Positions 23,231-38,322 of a stretch of 64,000 nt of DNA are shown here, one piece after another. The position numbers were made by a program, and so were the translations under genes. Source of the stretch: Salvelinus alpinus (taxonomy: Eukaryota > Chordata > Actinopteri > Salmoniformes > Salmonidae); the NCBI RefSeq assembly GCF_045679555.1, contig NC_092087.1, positions 82,029,753 to 82,093,752 of the forward strand, read 5' to 3'. The notes under the pieces were generated by a model. That model worked only from the letters and a program-made list of their open reading frames with translations. It did no database searches and had not been told where the DNA came from. The number at the start of each line of letters is the position of its first letter. Positions within the stretch are counted from its first letter, which is position 1.

Positions 23231-23777
23231 TTCACACTTCTGCTTGTAGAAAGATAGATTGAAACATATAGCTATTATTTTTCTCCTGACTTGAGCATCA
23301 ACTACGTTAACGTTAGTAGTGGAAAGAGCAAGTGCTATGGAAATAGCATCATGGAACTTGGATAGATATCTACCTGAAATACCTTGCTTGTTGGCTTTAG
23401 TTTGATGAGAGAGCAATCATTAACTGACTCATATTGATTTCTGTTAGCTAACAACAAACGAACAAGTACTTTTTTCCCCCCTACAGTTTATGCTCCACAA
23501 CGTTCATATTTTTGCAAATGTGTAGTTTACTTCCTGTCTGTGATAATCGTTTCGTTCCGGGTAAAAGCATTTGTGTCAAAATAAAAGTCCGAACATTCTC
23601 ACTCCGCATTGATAGAGTCCTTCGCGTCCTTTAAAGCATTTATTTTGAAATGCATCCATCGCACAGCGGAACTGATAGGCCCCGCCCCTTCATTCACCGA
23701 GCTAGCTGACGGGTCCCACTCCACACCGTTTTGACACTACATTTATCCTTAAAAATATCTCATCCAAGAAGGACATT
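23231..23777. promoter_or_regulatory. Bidirectional promoter between WDR83 and WDR83OS
   Basis: 547 bp separate the two divergent start codons. The stretch has ETS-type sites (ACTTCCTGT near 23529), GC-box-like GGCCCCGCCCC near 23677 and no TATA. The head-to-head arrangement is the same as in mammals, which supports shared regulation. Confidence 0.65.
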
Positions 23778-26553
<2,776 letters not shown>

Positions 26554-26862
26554 CCAAGGACCAATGGCGGGGGGGCCTTGCAGGAGAGGGGCGGTTCCAG
26601 ACTGAGAGTGGGAGACGGACTCCTGACTCGCCCACTGACCATCTGGGAGAGAGAGGGATGGATGGAGACAGAGAGAGAGAGGGGGGAAGGGAGAAAGATG
26701 GATGTATTGAGAGGAAACACAAAGGTGGACATGAGGCAAGATGACCAGGTGGTCCTGGTTATAACTGTTTACTCTCCAAAATCTCTCTCTTCCTGGAGAT
26801 ATCACACGTTTTCTATTGAATTGTCTGATTCACCCGCTGTAAGCTGAGCTCTGTTAGTTGGA

Positions 26863-26868
26863 AATAAA
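26863..26868 (+). terminator. Poly(A) signal of WDR83OS
   Basis: AATAAA lies 310 bp after the stop codon at 26551-26553. It is the first such hexamer downstream of the stop that I noticed. Confidence 0.5.
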
Positions 26869-26954
26869 GATTGAATGTTTTCTAAAGTCACTGTATTTTG
26901 TTTGTCCTGTTACATGTGTGACGGGGGTCACTGTACCGTACCACCTTATCCCCC

Positions 26955-27055
26955 TGCAGCTCACACTGAGACCAGAACCGGGCCCCTGCCTCGCAAACAC
27001 GCGTGACCACCCTCATGAAACACCTTTAGCCAGCTGGGCCACCGAAAAGGTACCA
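26955..27055 (-). mobile_element. SINE-like fragment
   Basis: Second copy of the CGCAAACACNNGTGACC...CCACCGAAAAGG repeat described at 24815-24905, just past the WDR83OS poly(A) signal. Confidence 0.5.
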
Positions 27056-27786
27056 GTTGTATTGGTATTCCAAGCTGAGGAGTTTAACCAATTCAGGTCC
27101 GTTACACATGCGTGTTCTGATAACGTCTTGGATCATTAGGCCCAAACACCACTGCCTTCCAAAATCTGACGCAAGAGCTTACATTGAGCAACTGTTATGA
27201 AAGTGACTGTGTGCCTCTAGGCAGTCAGTAATGTGTACAATCTCACTCTGCAGCTCTGGGATTAGCTACCTCAGTCCTAAAAGGTCCCCCCACCACACTC
27301 ACACACAGGACATAAACCTTCACTCAAGCCCTCAGTCTGTCCCTGTCTAATCACTAGGCACTGCTCTCCACCACACGCTCTCTCCCTCCAGACTGTGTGT
27401 GTGTCTGATGACAGAGCAGAGGGAGAGAAAGGCAGAGTGGGGAGTCAGCCGGATCTGAAGCTGATTCAGTGGACTTATAACTCACGTCCGACCAGCCTAA
27501 GGCAGATCAGCCCCAGCAGAGTGGGCACTTCGGTGTTCGGGACACGTGCCAGAGACAACCGGTTTCAACAAACTCCACTGAATTTTTCTCCTGATTTTGC
27601 ACTGACTTGGTGGGGGGATAGAAATGTCAACTGGCACCTTTTTGGAAGGGAGTAAATGAGTTTTTCGGCTTTGGTAGTTTATTGCTGTTTTTCCCCTTGT
27701 TCCCATGTGTATCTGTTTTTGGAAGGTACCTTAACTAACTTTTTCTCTGACTTTCCAAATGTTGTATATTGTATCAGAAGTGAAAA
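27056..27786. other. Intergenic, no gene recognised
   Basis: Mostly unique-looking sequence with short open frames and no domain, splice-supported exon or tandem repeat that I can support. Confidence 0.5.
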
Positions 27787-28018
27787 CCTAGTCAGTTGTC
27801 CAACTGAATTAAGTCTTCCCTATTTAACCCAACACCTCTGAATTAGAGAGGTGTGGGGGGCTGCCTTAACATTCACGGCTTACGGGGAACAGTGGGTTAA
27901 CTGCCTCACTCAGGCGCAGAACAACAGATTTGTACCTTGTCAGCTCAGGGATTCGAGCCAGCAACCTTCCGGTAATTGGCCCAACGCTCTAACCACTAGC
28001 CTACCTGCTGCCCCGACA
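27787..28018 (-). mobile_element. tRNA-derived SINE, minus orientation
   Basis: The minus strand begins GGCAGCAGGTAGGCTAGTGG with a B-box-like GGTTGCTGGCTCGAATCCCT and ends at the CTAGTCAGT motif. The layout equals the SINE at 10915-11157. Confidence 0.75.
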
Positions 28019-28294
28019 GAAGCAAGAGAGAGGATATTGAATTTGTTGCATCTGCAGTTATGGCCTCTTTTGATCAGTGGGGTGGGTGTATTCTTTGTGT
28101 TATTAAAATCTTGAATAGAACAGAAAGGCCCATGCTCCCAATTACCACTTGTGCTACTGCTGTAGGCCTATCTCATCTGCCTAATCTTGCCTGATTGGAG
28201 ATGTGTTGGAAAACAATGATTGTTGTTTACCATTGACCACTAGAGGGCGGAGTTGCTTTACAAATTAGGTAACAATGAGCATCTCAAGGTCTGG

Positions 28295-28392
28295 TTTAAT
28301 CCCAAATGGCATTCTATTCCCTATATAGTGCACCACTTTTGACCAGTCCAGTAGTGCACTATGTAAGGAATAGGGTGCCATTGGGGACAAAT
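28295..28392. mobile_element. Palindromic salmonid MITE
   Basis: CCCAAATGGCATTCTATTCC...TATAGTGCACCACTTTTGACC followed by the inverted arm TAGTGCACTATGTAAGGAATAGGGTGCCATTGGG. Same family at 29308-29392, 30486-31100, 53174-53370, 54558-54642 and 61345-61445. Confidence 0.75.
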
Positions 28393-28469
28393 CCTTGATG
28401 AAAGAACTGGCTCACTTCAGTACTGCTCTCAGACAGTATGGATTAAATCACGCAAACTCCTAGCACATA

Positions 28470-29096
28470 ACTCTCTTTTGTTGTCTCCACTCTTTTCTCT
28501 CTCTCCCTCACTCTCTCTCTTGTTGTCTCCACTCTTTTCCCCCACTCCCTCACTCTCTCTCTTTCTGTCTCCACTCTTTTCTCTCTCTCCCTCACTCTCT
28601 CTCTTGTTGTCTCCACTCTTTTCTCTCTCTCCCTCACTCTCTCTTGTTGTCTCCACTCTTTTCTCTCTCTCCTTCTCTCTCTCTTGTTGTCTCCACTCTT
28701 TTCTCTTTCTCCCTCTCTCTCTCTTGTTGTCTCCACTCTTTTCTCTTTCTCCCTCACTCTCTCTTGTTGTCTCCACTCTTTTCTCTCCCTCTCTCTCTGC
28801 TCTCTTTTCTCTCTCATTCTATCACTGTTTCTGCTCTCTCTCGCTCTCTGCTCTCTCTCTCTTTCTCTCGTTCTCTCTTGCAGTTTCTGCATTTTCTCTT
28901 TTTCTCTCTCGTTGTCTCTGTTTCCGCTTTTTCTTTCTTTCTCTCCCCTCCCTCTGTCTCTCTCATTCTCTCTCTTGCTGTCTCCCTCTTGCTGTTTCAG
29001 CTCTTTCTCTCTCTCTTAATCGCTGTCTCTCTGTTTCAGCTCTTTCTCTCTCCCTCTGTCTCCACTCTCATTCTCTCTCTCCCTATCACTGTTTCT

Positions 29097-29140
<44 letters not shown>
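28470..29140. repeat. Pyrimidine-rich tandem repeat (CT-rich, TTGTTGTCTCCACTC)
   Basis: Tandem units of about 40 bp with CTCTTGTTGTCTCCACTCTTT and CT-rich filler, decaying into (CT)n near 29100-29135. The plus strand is almost pure pyrimidine with a few G. Long Leu/Ser and Arg/Glu frames over it are repeat artefacts. Confidence 0.9.
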
Positions 29141-29307
29141 ATTATAGAGTTCTACTGAAGGTGAAGGTGTAGTAACAGGTACATGCAATACCACCATTCT
29201 GCTTCACCTTCTTTTATCAAACCATACAATACTCTCTTTATCTCTCATTCTCTCCTCATCTCTCTCTTTGCTCCAAAGAGAGACTGATGAGTCAGACTGA
29301 CACAGGG

Positions 29308-29392
29308 TTTGTCCCAAATAGCATCCTATTCCCTACACAGGGCACCACTGTTGACCAGGGCCCATAGGGGAATAGGGTGCCATTAGGGATGT
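29308..29392. mobile_element. Palindromic salmonid MITE, copy
   Basis: GTCCCAAATAGCATCCTATTCCC with the inverted arm GGGGAATAGGGTGCCATTAGGG; interior shortened. Confidence 0.65.
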
Positions 29393-29879
29393 GGCCACAG
29401 AGGAAGAATGAATGAAGGTGAATCGTGATATTTGTCTTAAATTGGTATTCTGGCACTCTTGGTCCCCCTAATGGATCCTATTGTGGGACACGGACCACTT
29501 ACGTACATCATCTAAATAGGCCCGTAAACAACTGGTCGTGTGTGTCCGTGTGTCAGTTTGCCTGTGTGTGTCCGTGTGTATTAGTTTGCAAGTTTGTGTG
29601 TGTGTGTCCGTGTGTCAGAGGGCCCTTAAAGGGTGAGTGATTGGTGACAGGGCTGATGACGGTGAGAGCCTGACTCAGCGTCTTGCCGACACACACACAC
29701 CCACTCTGCCGCTCCGCTCACTGCCAGCAGGGCAGCGATGTAACCTCCACTCTGGAAATTAGCTAGGTGGGCCACACACACACACTAGATGTAACGACAG
29801 ACACACTCACATAAAACACACACTCTTTCCCTCTGCCCCTCTATTTATCCAATTGATCTTATCTTGCACTTGTCAAATA

Positions 29880-30440
29880 GAGTGATTCATATAGAGTGGT
29901 TCATGTAGAGTGATTCATATAGAGTGATTCATATAGAGTGGTTCATGTAGAGTGGTTCATATATAGTGGTTCATGTAGAGTGATTCATATAGAGTGATTC
30001 ATATAGTGGTTCATATAGAGTGGTTCATGTAGAGTGATTCATATAGAGTGGTTCATATAGTGGTTCATGTAGAGTGGTTCATGTAGAGTGATTCATATAG
30101 AGTGATTCATATAGAGTGGTTCATGTAGAGTGGTTCATATATAGTGGTTCATGTAGAGTGATTCATATAGAGTGGTTCATGTAGAGTGGTTCATGTAGAG
30201 TGATTCATATAGAGTGATTCATATAGTGGTTCATGTAGAGTGGTTCATTTAGAGTGATTCATATAGTGGTTCATATAGAGTGGTTCATATAGAGTGGTTC
30301 ATATAGTGGTTCATAGAGTGGTTCATGTAGAGTGGTTCATGTAGAGTGATTCATGTAGAGTGATTCATATAGAGTGATTCATATAGTGGTTCATATAGAG
30401 TGGTTCATGTAGAGTGAATCATATAGAGTGATGCATATGG
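29880..30440. repeat. ~14-15-bp tandem repeat (AGAGTGATTCATAT)
   Basis: About 38 copies mixing GATTCATAT, GGTTCATGT and GGTTCATAT variants without a clear higher-order order. Confidence 0.93.
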
Positions 30441-30485
30441 AGTGATTAAAACAACAGAGATCACAACACTTCAGAGAGCACACTG

Positions 30486-31100
30486 TGTCCCAAATGGCAC
30501 ACTATTCTACAGTGTACAAAACATTAGGAACACATTCCTAATATTGAGTTGCAATCCCCTCCCCCGGTTTGGCCTCAGAACAGCCTCAATTCGTAGCGGC
30601 ATGGACTCTACAAGGTGTCGAAAGCGTTCCACAGGGATTCTTGTCCATGTTGACTCCAATGCTTCCCACAGTTGTGTCAAGTTGGTTGGATGTCCTTTGG
30701 GTGGTGGACCATTCTTGATACACACAGGAAACTTCTGAGTGTGAAAAACCCAGCATTGTTGCAGTTCTTGACACACTCAAACCGGTACGCCTGGCACCTA
30801 CTACCATACCCTGTCTTGCCCATTCACTCTCTGAATGGTACACAGACACAATCCACGTGTCAACGCATAAAAATCCTTCTTTAACTTGTCTCCTCCCCTT
30901 CATCTACACTGGTTGAAGTGGATTTAACAAGTGACATCAATAAGGGGTCATACTGCAGCTTTCACCTGAATTCACCTGGTCAGTCTGTCATGGAAAGAGA
31001 AGGTGTTCCTAATGTTTTGTACACTACTTCTATAGTGCACTACCCTATGGGCCCTGTCAAAAATAGTGCACTACATATGGAATAGGGTGCCATTTGGGAT
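30486..31100. mobile_element. Palindromic MITE split by a later insertion
   Basis: The left arm (CCCAAATGGCACACTATTC, about 30486-30507) and the right part (TATAGTGCACTACCC...GGAATAGGGTGCCATTTGGG, about 31030-31100) belong to one palindromic MITE. They are interrupted by the element at 30509-31025. Confidence 0.65.
30509..31025 (-). mobile_element. Non-autonomous Tc1-like DNA element
   Basis: About 517 bp with inverted ends AGTGTACAAAACATTAGGAA at left and TTCCTAATGTTTTGTACACT at right. The minus strand keeps a relic reading GARRTGLSVSRTATMLGFSH, which resembles the helix-turn-helix of Tc1/mariner transposases. No complete transposase. A truncated second copy lies at 52607-53000. Confidence 0.7.
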
Positions 31101-31284
31101 GTATACCAAACTAATCTAAAGGGTTTCCCGGAAGTCTTTGATCAAGTGTGATATTCAGCAGATAGTGGATGTGGGTGAGCCCCTACTGTGTGTCACAGGG
31201 ATATGGAAACAACTGGCAATAAGGTTGATACATTTAGACTAGGACAACTGCAACACACACGATCATAGTTAAATATTACCCATA

Positions 31285-32492
31285 GGTATAGTAGCCTGTT
31301 ATTGATATAGTAGCCTGTTATTGGTATAGTAGCCTGTTATTGGTATAGTAGCCTGTTATTCTTATAGTAGCCTGTTATTGGTATAGTAGCCTGTTATTGG
31401 TATAGTAGCCTGTTATTCTTATAGTAGCCTGTTATTGGTATAGTAGCCTGTTATTCTTATAGTAGCCTGTTATTCTTATAGTAGCCTGTTATTGGTATAG
31501 TAGCCAGTTATTCTTATAGTAGCCTGTTATTCTTATAGTAGCCTGTTATTCTTATAGTAGCCTGTTATTCTTATAGTAGCCTGTTATTCTTATAGTAGCC
31601 TGTTATTGGTATAGTAGCCTGTTATTCTTATAGTAGCCTGTTATTCTTATAGTAGCCTGTTATTGGTATAGTAGCCTGTTATTCTTATAATAGCCTGTTA
31701 TTGGTATAGTAGCCTGTTATTCTTATAGTAGCCTGTTATTCTTATAGTAGCCTGTTATTGGTACAGTAGCCTGTTATTCTTATAGTAGCCTGTTATTCTT
31801 ATAGTAGCCTGTTATTGGTATAGTAGCCTGTTATTGGTATAGTAGCCTATTATTGATATATTAGCCTGTTATTCTTATAGTAGCCTGTTATTGATATAGA
31901 AGCCTGTTATTGATATAGAAGCCTGTTATTGGTACAGTAGCCTGTTATTCTTATAGTAGCCTGTTATTGATATAGAAGCCTGTTATTGATATAGTAGCCT
32001 GTTATTGGTATAGTAGCCTGTTATTGGTATAGTAGCCTGTTATTGATATAGTAGCCTGTTATTCTTATAGTAGCCTGTTATTGGTATAGAAGCCTGTTAT
32101 TGGTACAGTAGCCTGTTATTGGTACAGTAGCCTGTTATTGGTATAGAAGCCTGTTATTGATATAGAAGCCTGTTATTCTTATAGTAGCCTGTTATTGATA
32201 TAGTAACCTGTTATTGATATAGTAGCCTGTTATTGATATAGTAGCCTGTTATTGGTATAGTAGCCTGTTATTGATATAGAAGCCTGTTATTGGTATAGTA
32301 GCCTGTTATTGGTATAGTAGCCTGTTATTGATATAGAAGCCTGTTATTGGTATAGTAGCCTGTTATTGATATAGTAACCTGTTATTGATATAGTAGCCTG
32401 TTATTGATATAGTAGCCTGTTATTGGTATAGTATCCTGTTATTGATATAGTAGCCTGTTATTGATATAGTAGCCTGTTATTGATATAGTAGC
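31285..32492. repeat. 19-bp tandem repeat (AGTAGCCTGTTATTGGTAT)
   Basis: About 63 copies with GGTAT, CTTAT and GATAT variants. CTTAT copies dominate the left third and GATAT the right third, so variants spread locally. Confidence 0.95.
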
Positions 32493-32589
32493 CTGTTTCG
32501 TATTCTCTGCATCTCTCTTTCTCTTCAGGCTTGCTATTTTTATTATTTCTCTCTCATGTCTCTCATTCCTCACACACATGCACGCACGC

Positions 32590-32885
32590 ACTTGTATAAC
32601 TAACCTTTTGGGGACACAATTCAGTCCCATTCAACATGACATTTTCCCTAACCTAAACCTAACCTTTACCCTAACCTTAACACTAACCTTAACCCAAAAA
32701 ACTAACCCTAACCCTAAAAATAATTATAACACTAATTCTAACCTTAACCCTAAAAATAATTATAACACTAATTCTAACCTTAACCCTAAACCCCCTAGAA
32801 ATAGCATTTGACCTTGATCTCCCCAGTTGGTCCATTTTTGTTCGTTTACTATTCCTGTGGGGTTAAACACGTCCACACACATACA
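32590..32885. mobile_element. Teleost dispersed repeat with telomere-like CCCTAA core
   Basis: Contains GGGGACACAATTCAGTCCCAT and TCCCCAGTTGGTCCATTTTTG around a core of degenerate CCTAACCCTAA motifs and a duplicated block of about 36 bp (AAAATAATTATAACACTAAT). I recall the outer parts as a common fish repeat. It is not a true interstitial telomere, as perfect TTAGGG runs are short. Confidence 0.5.
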
Positions 32886-32919
32886 CACACAGTCACAATC
32901 TCCACCATCCTTCATGTGC

Positions 32920-33410
32920 GCTCCCCAGGCGCAATCACTGAGGTATATGAACTATGCAACCTGTTCCTTGTGTGAATGTCTCTCCTATTCGCGCGGGTAC
33001 GCGCATCGAGAGGTAGCCGGAGCACGTACGTTGATTTCTCTCGAACAAGAGAGGAGGGAACGCACATCGCATTTTCCATCATACACCACACACACGCTGC
33101 AGGCTCTCTCAAGCTAACGATTCCAGCCAGAGATCGAGACGAGAGAGTGACGGAACGAACAATTGTCTGACACTGAAGCTCGGACCAGAAAGCGACTGAG
33201 AGGAGGACTATAGAGTAGAGAGAGAGAGTGGAACCGGAGATCATTTGACCAAATATGCCTTAAAAGCCATTTCGGAGGTCCGCCTGCGTGCCCATTGATT
33301 ACATTCTCGTCCTTTTTTTTTTTTTACCAACATTTTGATTACAATTTCTCGGTTGTTTGCTCTTGGAGTCAGTGACTGGCACGTTACGGGATGTGTTACG
33401 GAATTTGAAG
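32920..33410 (+). promoter_or_regulatory. CpG-containing leader upstream of the orphan first exon
   Basis: CpG-rich compared with its surroundings (CGCGCGGGTACGCGCATCGAG near 32990, and many GACGAG/CGGA motifs), free of tandem repeats. It looks like a promoter plus 5' leader. No TATA box in good position was found. Confidence 0.4.
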
Positions 33411-33644
33411 ATGGAGTTTTCCTCCCCTGTAGTGGATACGGTGCTGTTCCTCGTCTCGTCCTCCGGTTCATCTCAAGGTCCTACTGTCAGTTACTACTCC
33501 ACCCCGCCACCCGCGCCACGAGCCGCATTTATTATCCCACAGGTGCGCTCTTCCTGCTGTAGACCCCTCCTCCACGCGACCAGGTCGGGTCAGGACCCTT
33601 CCAAAACTCTCCGTTCTGGTTCGACGATAACCAACAACTGTCAG
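33411..33644 (+). CDS. Unidentified first coding exon (78 codons)
   Basis: I do not recognise this protein. An ATG at 33411 opens 78 codons that end exactly at a consensus donor (TGTCAG|GTAAGA) in phase 0. The peptide begins MEFSSPVVDTVLFLVSSSG and ends STITNNCQ, rich in Ser, Pro and Thr with no known domain. The frame extends upstream to 33357, but the ATG at 33411 lies at the end of a CpG-rich leader. Base composition is more balanced than in the flanking repeats. No second exon was found, and more than 30 kb of repeats lie to the right, so either the intron is very long or this is not a gene. Confidence 0.4.
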
Positions 33645-34992
<1,348 letters not shown>

Positions 34993-35230
34993 CTCTGCTC
35001 TGATGCACTCTTAGAAAAAGGGTTCCAAAAGGGTTCTTCGGCTGTCCCCACAGGAGAACCCTTTTTGGTTCCAGGTAGAACTTATTTGGGTTCCATGTAG
35101 AACCCTCTGTTGAAAGCAACCCAACATTGAAAGGGTTCTACATGGAACTCATAAGGGTTCTACCTGAAAGCAAAAATAGTATTTGAAAGGGTTCTCCTAT
35201 GGGGACAGCTGAGGAACCCTTTTAGGAGCC
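34993..35230. mobile_element. Hairpin MITE (GGGTTCCAAAAGGGTTCTTCGGCTGTCCCC family)
   Basis: Nearly full-length palindrome: the left arm has AAAAGGGTTCTTCGGCTGTC and ACCCTTTTTGGTTCCAGGTA, and the right arm has GGTTCTCCTATGGGGACAGC and GAGGAACCCTTTT. A fragment of the same family is at 38252-38322. Widespread in teleosts. Confidence 0.75.
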
Positions 35231-36299
35231 TGCAACTCTCATCTCTCCAATTTGCACTTTTTTATCTAATTGAATCATAGGGAAGGGTTCTGGAGGTGCC
35301 GTATCTCCCCTGATGATTTGAAATGTATTTGCCAAAGTTGTAGAATGTGTTGAGAAGTAAATTAAATCATTGTGGATGGTACACCAGGAAGTAGGCTGGT
35401 CATTCAGCTGGTGGAATGGGTGTAGTCCAATCACAAGGCATGTCTACGGTCAGGAACACGCAGCAAATCTCAGGCCTTTCGCAGTATTTCTAATGAATAC
35501 ACAGGTTGGAAAGCAAATGGACTCTGCTGAAAAGAGAAGACTAATCTGCCTGTAGGTTATCAACTAACAAATAGACCTATTGAGCGAACACCATTCTTTT
35601 ACAAAGTTAAGCAAGAGAGAGAGAAGCTTTTGGCACGAACGCATCGCACCATCGCGGGTGAGTGAACTGTGCATCATTGGGTGAAACTGGAAAGCTTTTT
35701 CAGGACTATAATTTCCTCATATTGTACAATCTGTGTCAACACACCTGGGCCTGGACTACTGATGGATTCAAGACACGGTCCTTTTTATTGATCTCAGTTT
35801 GTCAGTTTGTCAGTGTCAAAGTACCCTGTCATTTCCATCATTTGTGAGGTATTAAAAAATGACGTAGAATTGCATGAAATGTGATTTTAAAAGGCCACAT
35901 TTTCCCTGACCTTTCGGCTACAAAACAGTCCCCCATGTGTGTGCATTGTGCCTCTCCTCTACTGCTCCATGTCAATATGTACAAGTGATGATAATGCTTT
36001 ATTATAAAGGGGATTTCTTCTTCATACATTCCGGTACCTCAGACCCCCCCCCCAGTTCCACCCCCCTCTCAGCTCACTTTTTGTTCTGGCACCTCCCAAT
36101 TTACAAATGAAGCACAGTGTGTGACACACAGCTTTCCTCTGCCACATATAATTATGATACACAGTCTAAAGCGATAGAGTGTCAATTAGCTATTGTATGA
36201 CAGCTATGTAAAAACCCATGCGTCATTCTAGAAGAAGGTCTTACTTTGTCAAGACAGCAAGCTCTTGGTTGTTCCTTTGTCTATTCAACTCAGGCCCAA
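35231..36299. other. Non-coding, no gene recognised
   Basis: Mostly unique sequence. Short open frames at 35370-35555 and 35662-35847 have no domain. A C-rich run lies near 36042. Confidence 0.5.
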
Positions 36300-36592
36300 A
36301 TGTTTGTCTCTGTGTTTGTCTGTGTGTTTGTGTGTGTGTGTGTGTGTGTTTGTCTCTGTGTTTATCTCTGTCTCTGTGTTTATCTCTGTCTCTGTTTGTC
36401 TTTGTGTCTCTGTCTCTGTTTGTCTTTGTGTCTCTGTCTCTGTTTGTCTTTGTCTCTGTCTCTGTGTTTATCTCTGTCTCTGTGTTTATCTCTGTCTCTG
36501 TGTTTATCTCTGTCTCTGTGTTTGTCTCTGTCTCTGTGTTTGTCTCTGTCTCTGTGTGTGTGTTTGTCTCTGTCTCTGTGTGTGTGTTTGTC

Positions 36593-36623
<31 letters not shown>

Positions 36624-36669
36624 CTGTGTGTTTGTCTGTGTGTGTGTTTGTCTCTCTCTGTGTCTCTAT
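36300..36669. repeat. GT/CT-rich imperfect tandem repeat
   Basis: Tandem TGTGTTTGTCTCTGTCTCTG-type units. It continues on the other side of the inserted hAT element (37919-37975), so the element landed inside this repeat. Long Val/Cys/Ser frames are artefacts. Confidence 0.9.
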
Positions 36670-37918
36670 TAGAGGTTGACCGATTATGATTGAACACTTA
36701 TTTTAACTTAATATAATACATCAATAAAATCAATTTAGCCTCAAATAAATAATGAAACATGTTCAATTTGGTTTAAATAATGCAAAAACAAAGTGCTGGA
36801 GAAGAAAGTAAAAGTGCAATATGTGCCATGTAAGAAAGCTAACGTTTAAGTTCCTTGCTCAGAACATATAAAAGCTGGTGGTTACATTGCACAACCTTCA
36901 ATGTTATGTCATAATTACATAAAATTCTGGCAAATTAGTTCGCAACGAGCCAGGCGGCCCAAACTGTTGCATATACCCTGACTCTGCGTGCAATGAACGC
37001 AAGAGAAGTGACACAATTTCACCTGGTTAATATTGCCTGCTAACCTGTATTTCTTTTAGCTAAATATGCAGGTTTAAAAATATATACTTCTGTGTATTGA
37101 TTTTAAGAAAGGCATTGATGTTTATGGTTAGGTACAGTTGTGCAACGATTGTGCTTTTTTCGCAAATGCGCTTTTGTTAAATCATCCCCCGTTTGGCGAA
37201 GTTGGCTGTCTTTGTTAGGAAGAAATAGTCTTCACACAGTTCGCAATGAGCCAGGCGGCCCAAACAGCTGCATATACCCTGACTCTGTTGCAAGAGAAGT
37301 GACACAATTTCCCTAGTTAGAAGAAATTAATGTTAGCAGGCAATATTAACTAAATATGCAGGTTTAAAAATATATACTTCTGTGTATTGATTTTAAGAAA
37401 GGCATTGATGTTTAGGTACACATTGGTGCAACGACAGTCCTTTTTCGCGAATGCGCACTGCATCGATTATATGCAACGCAGGACACGCTAGATAAACTAG
37501 TAATATCATCAACCATGTGTAGTTAACTAGTGATTATGATTGATTGATTGTTTTTTATAAGATAAGTTTAATGCTAGCTAGCAACTTACCTTGGCTTCTT
37601 ACTGCATTCGCGTAACAGGCAGGCTCCTCGTGGAGTGCAATGTAAGGCAGGTGGTTAGAGCGTTGGACTAGTTAACCGTAAGGTTGCAAGATTGAATCCC
37701 CGAGCTGACAAGGTAAAAATCTGCCGTTCTGCCCCTGAACAAGGCAGTTAACCCACTGTTCTTAGGCCGTCATTGAAAATAAGAATATGTTCTTAACTGA
37801 CTTGCCTAGTTAAATAAAGGTGTACATTTTCCCCCCAAAAATGTCGATTTACGATTGTTATGAAAACTTGAAATCGGCCCTAATTAATCGGGCATTCCGA
37901 TTAATCGGTCGACCTCTA
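36670..37918. mobile_element. hAT-type non-autonomous transposon with 8-bp target duplication
   Basis: 1249 bp beginning TAGAGGTTGACCGATTA and ending TAATCGGTCGACCTCTA, flanked on both sides by the same 8 bp GTCTCTAT (36662-36669 and 37919-37926). The 8-bp duplication and TAGAGG ends fit the hAT superfamily. There is no transposase frame. Inside is a duplicated block of about 180 bp (about 36937-37120 and 37238-37420, GAGCCAGGCGGCCCAAAC). A SINE lies at 37612-37818. Confidence 0.85.
37612..37818 (+). mobile_element. HpaI-type SINE inside the hAT element
   Basis: tRNA-like head (GTTAGAGCGTTGGACTAGTTA, then GCAAGATTGAATCCCCGAGC) and tail CTTGCCTAGTTAAATAAAGG. Salmonid HpaI family by its tail. 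Confidence 0.8.
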
Positions 37919-38251
37919 GTCTCTATATCTCTGTGTGTCTCTGTATGTGTCTCTGTGTGTGTGTCTGTGTCATACTGTATGTTCAAATTGTGTGTGTACA
38001 CAAGTGTGTCAATAGTACATGTTCAATTGTGTGTATACGTGTGTGTGTGTACGTCTATGTTTCTCTCTCTTGAAGGTGTGAGATTGCACTCACACACATT
38101 AAAGTGCCTTTTATATAGACTTGCCTCTGGACACCTCTTAGGGGTCATTTCTCTTGACTCCATCATCCCTCACTCCCTCCATCATCCCTCACTCCCTCCA
38201 TCATCACTTCATCCAGCATTAAGGGAACTCTGTCTCAATCTAGGCTCAATC

Positions 38252-38322
38252 CCAGTACACTTTTAGAAAAGGAGATAGCTAGAACCTAAAAAGGTTATTT
38301 GGCTGTCCCCATAGGAGAATCC
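38252..38322. mobile_element. Fragment of the hairpin MITE
   Basis: TTTTAGAAAAGG...TTATTTGGCTGTCCCCATAG followed by GAGAATCCTTTGA, one arm of the family seen whole at 34993-35230. It is cut off by the 40-bp array. Confidence 0.6.

Noticed and set aside
28429-29158. Long Leu/Ser and Arg/Glu frames
   Set aside because: Pyrimidine-rich tandem repeat; overlapping frames in several phases show no codon preference for one.
30586-30903. Minus-strand frame with a transposase-like helix-turn-helix, considered as a functional gene
   Set aside because: Only a short N-terminal relic of a Tc1-like transposase; no catalytic domain follows within the element.
36218-36697. Val/Cys/Ser frames and an antisense Arg/Asp/Lys/His frame
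   Set aside because: GT/CT-rich tandem repeat interrupted by the hAT insertion.
37650-37710. Possible tRNA gene (A and B boxes)
   Set aside because: Part of a HpaI SINE with the usual 3' tail; no full cloverleaf or anticodon arm.
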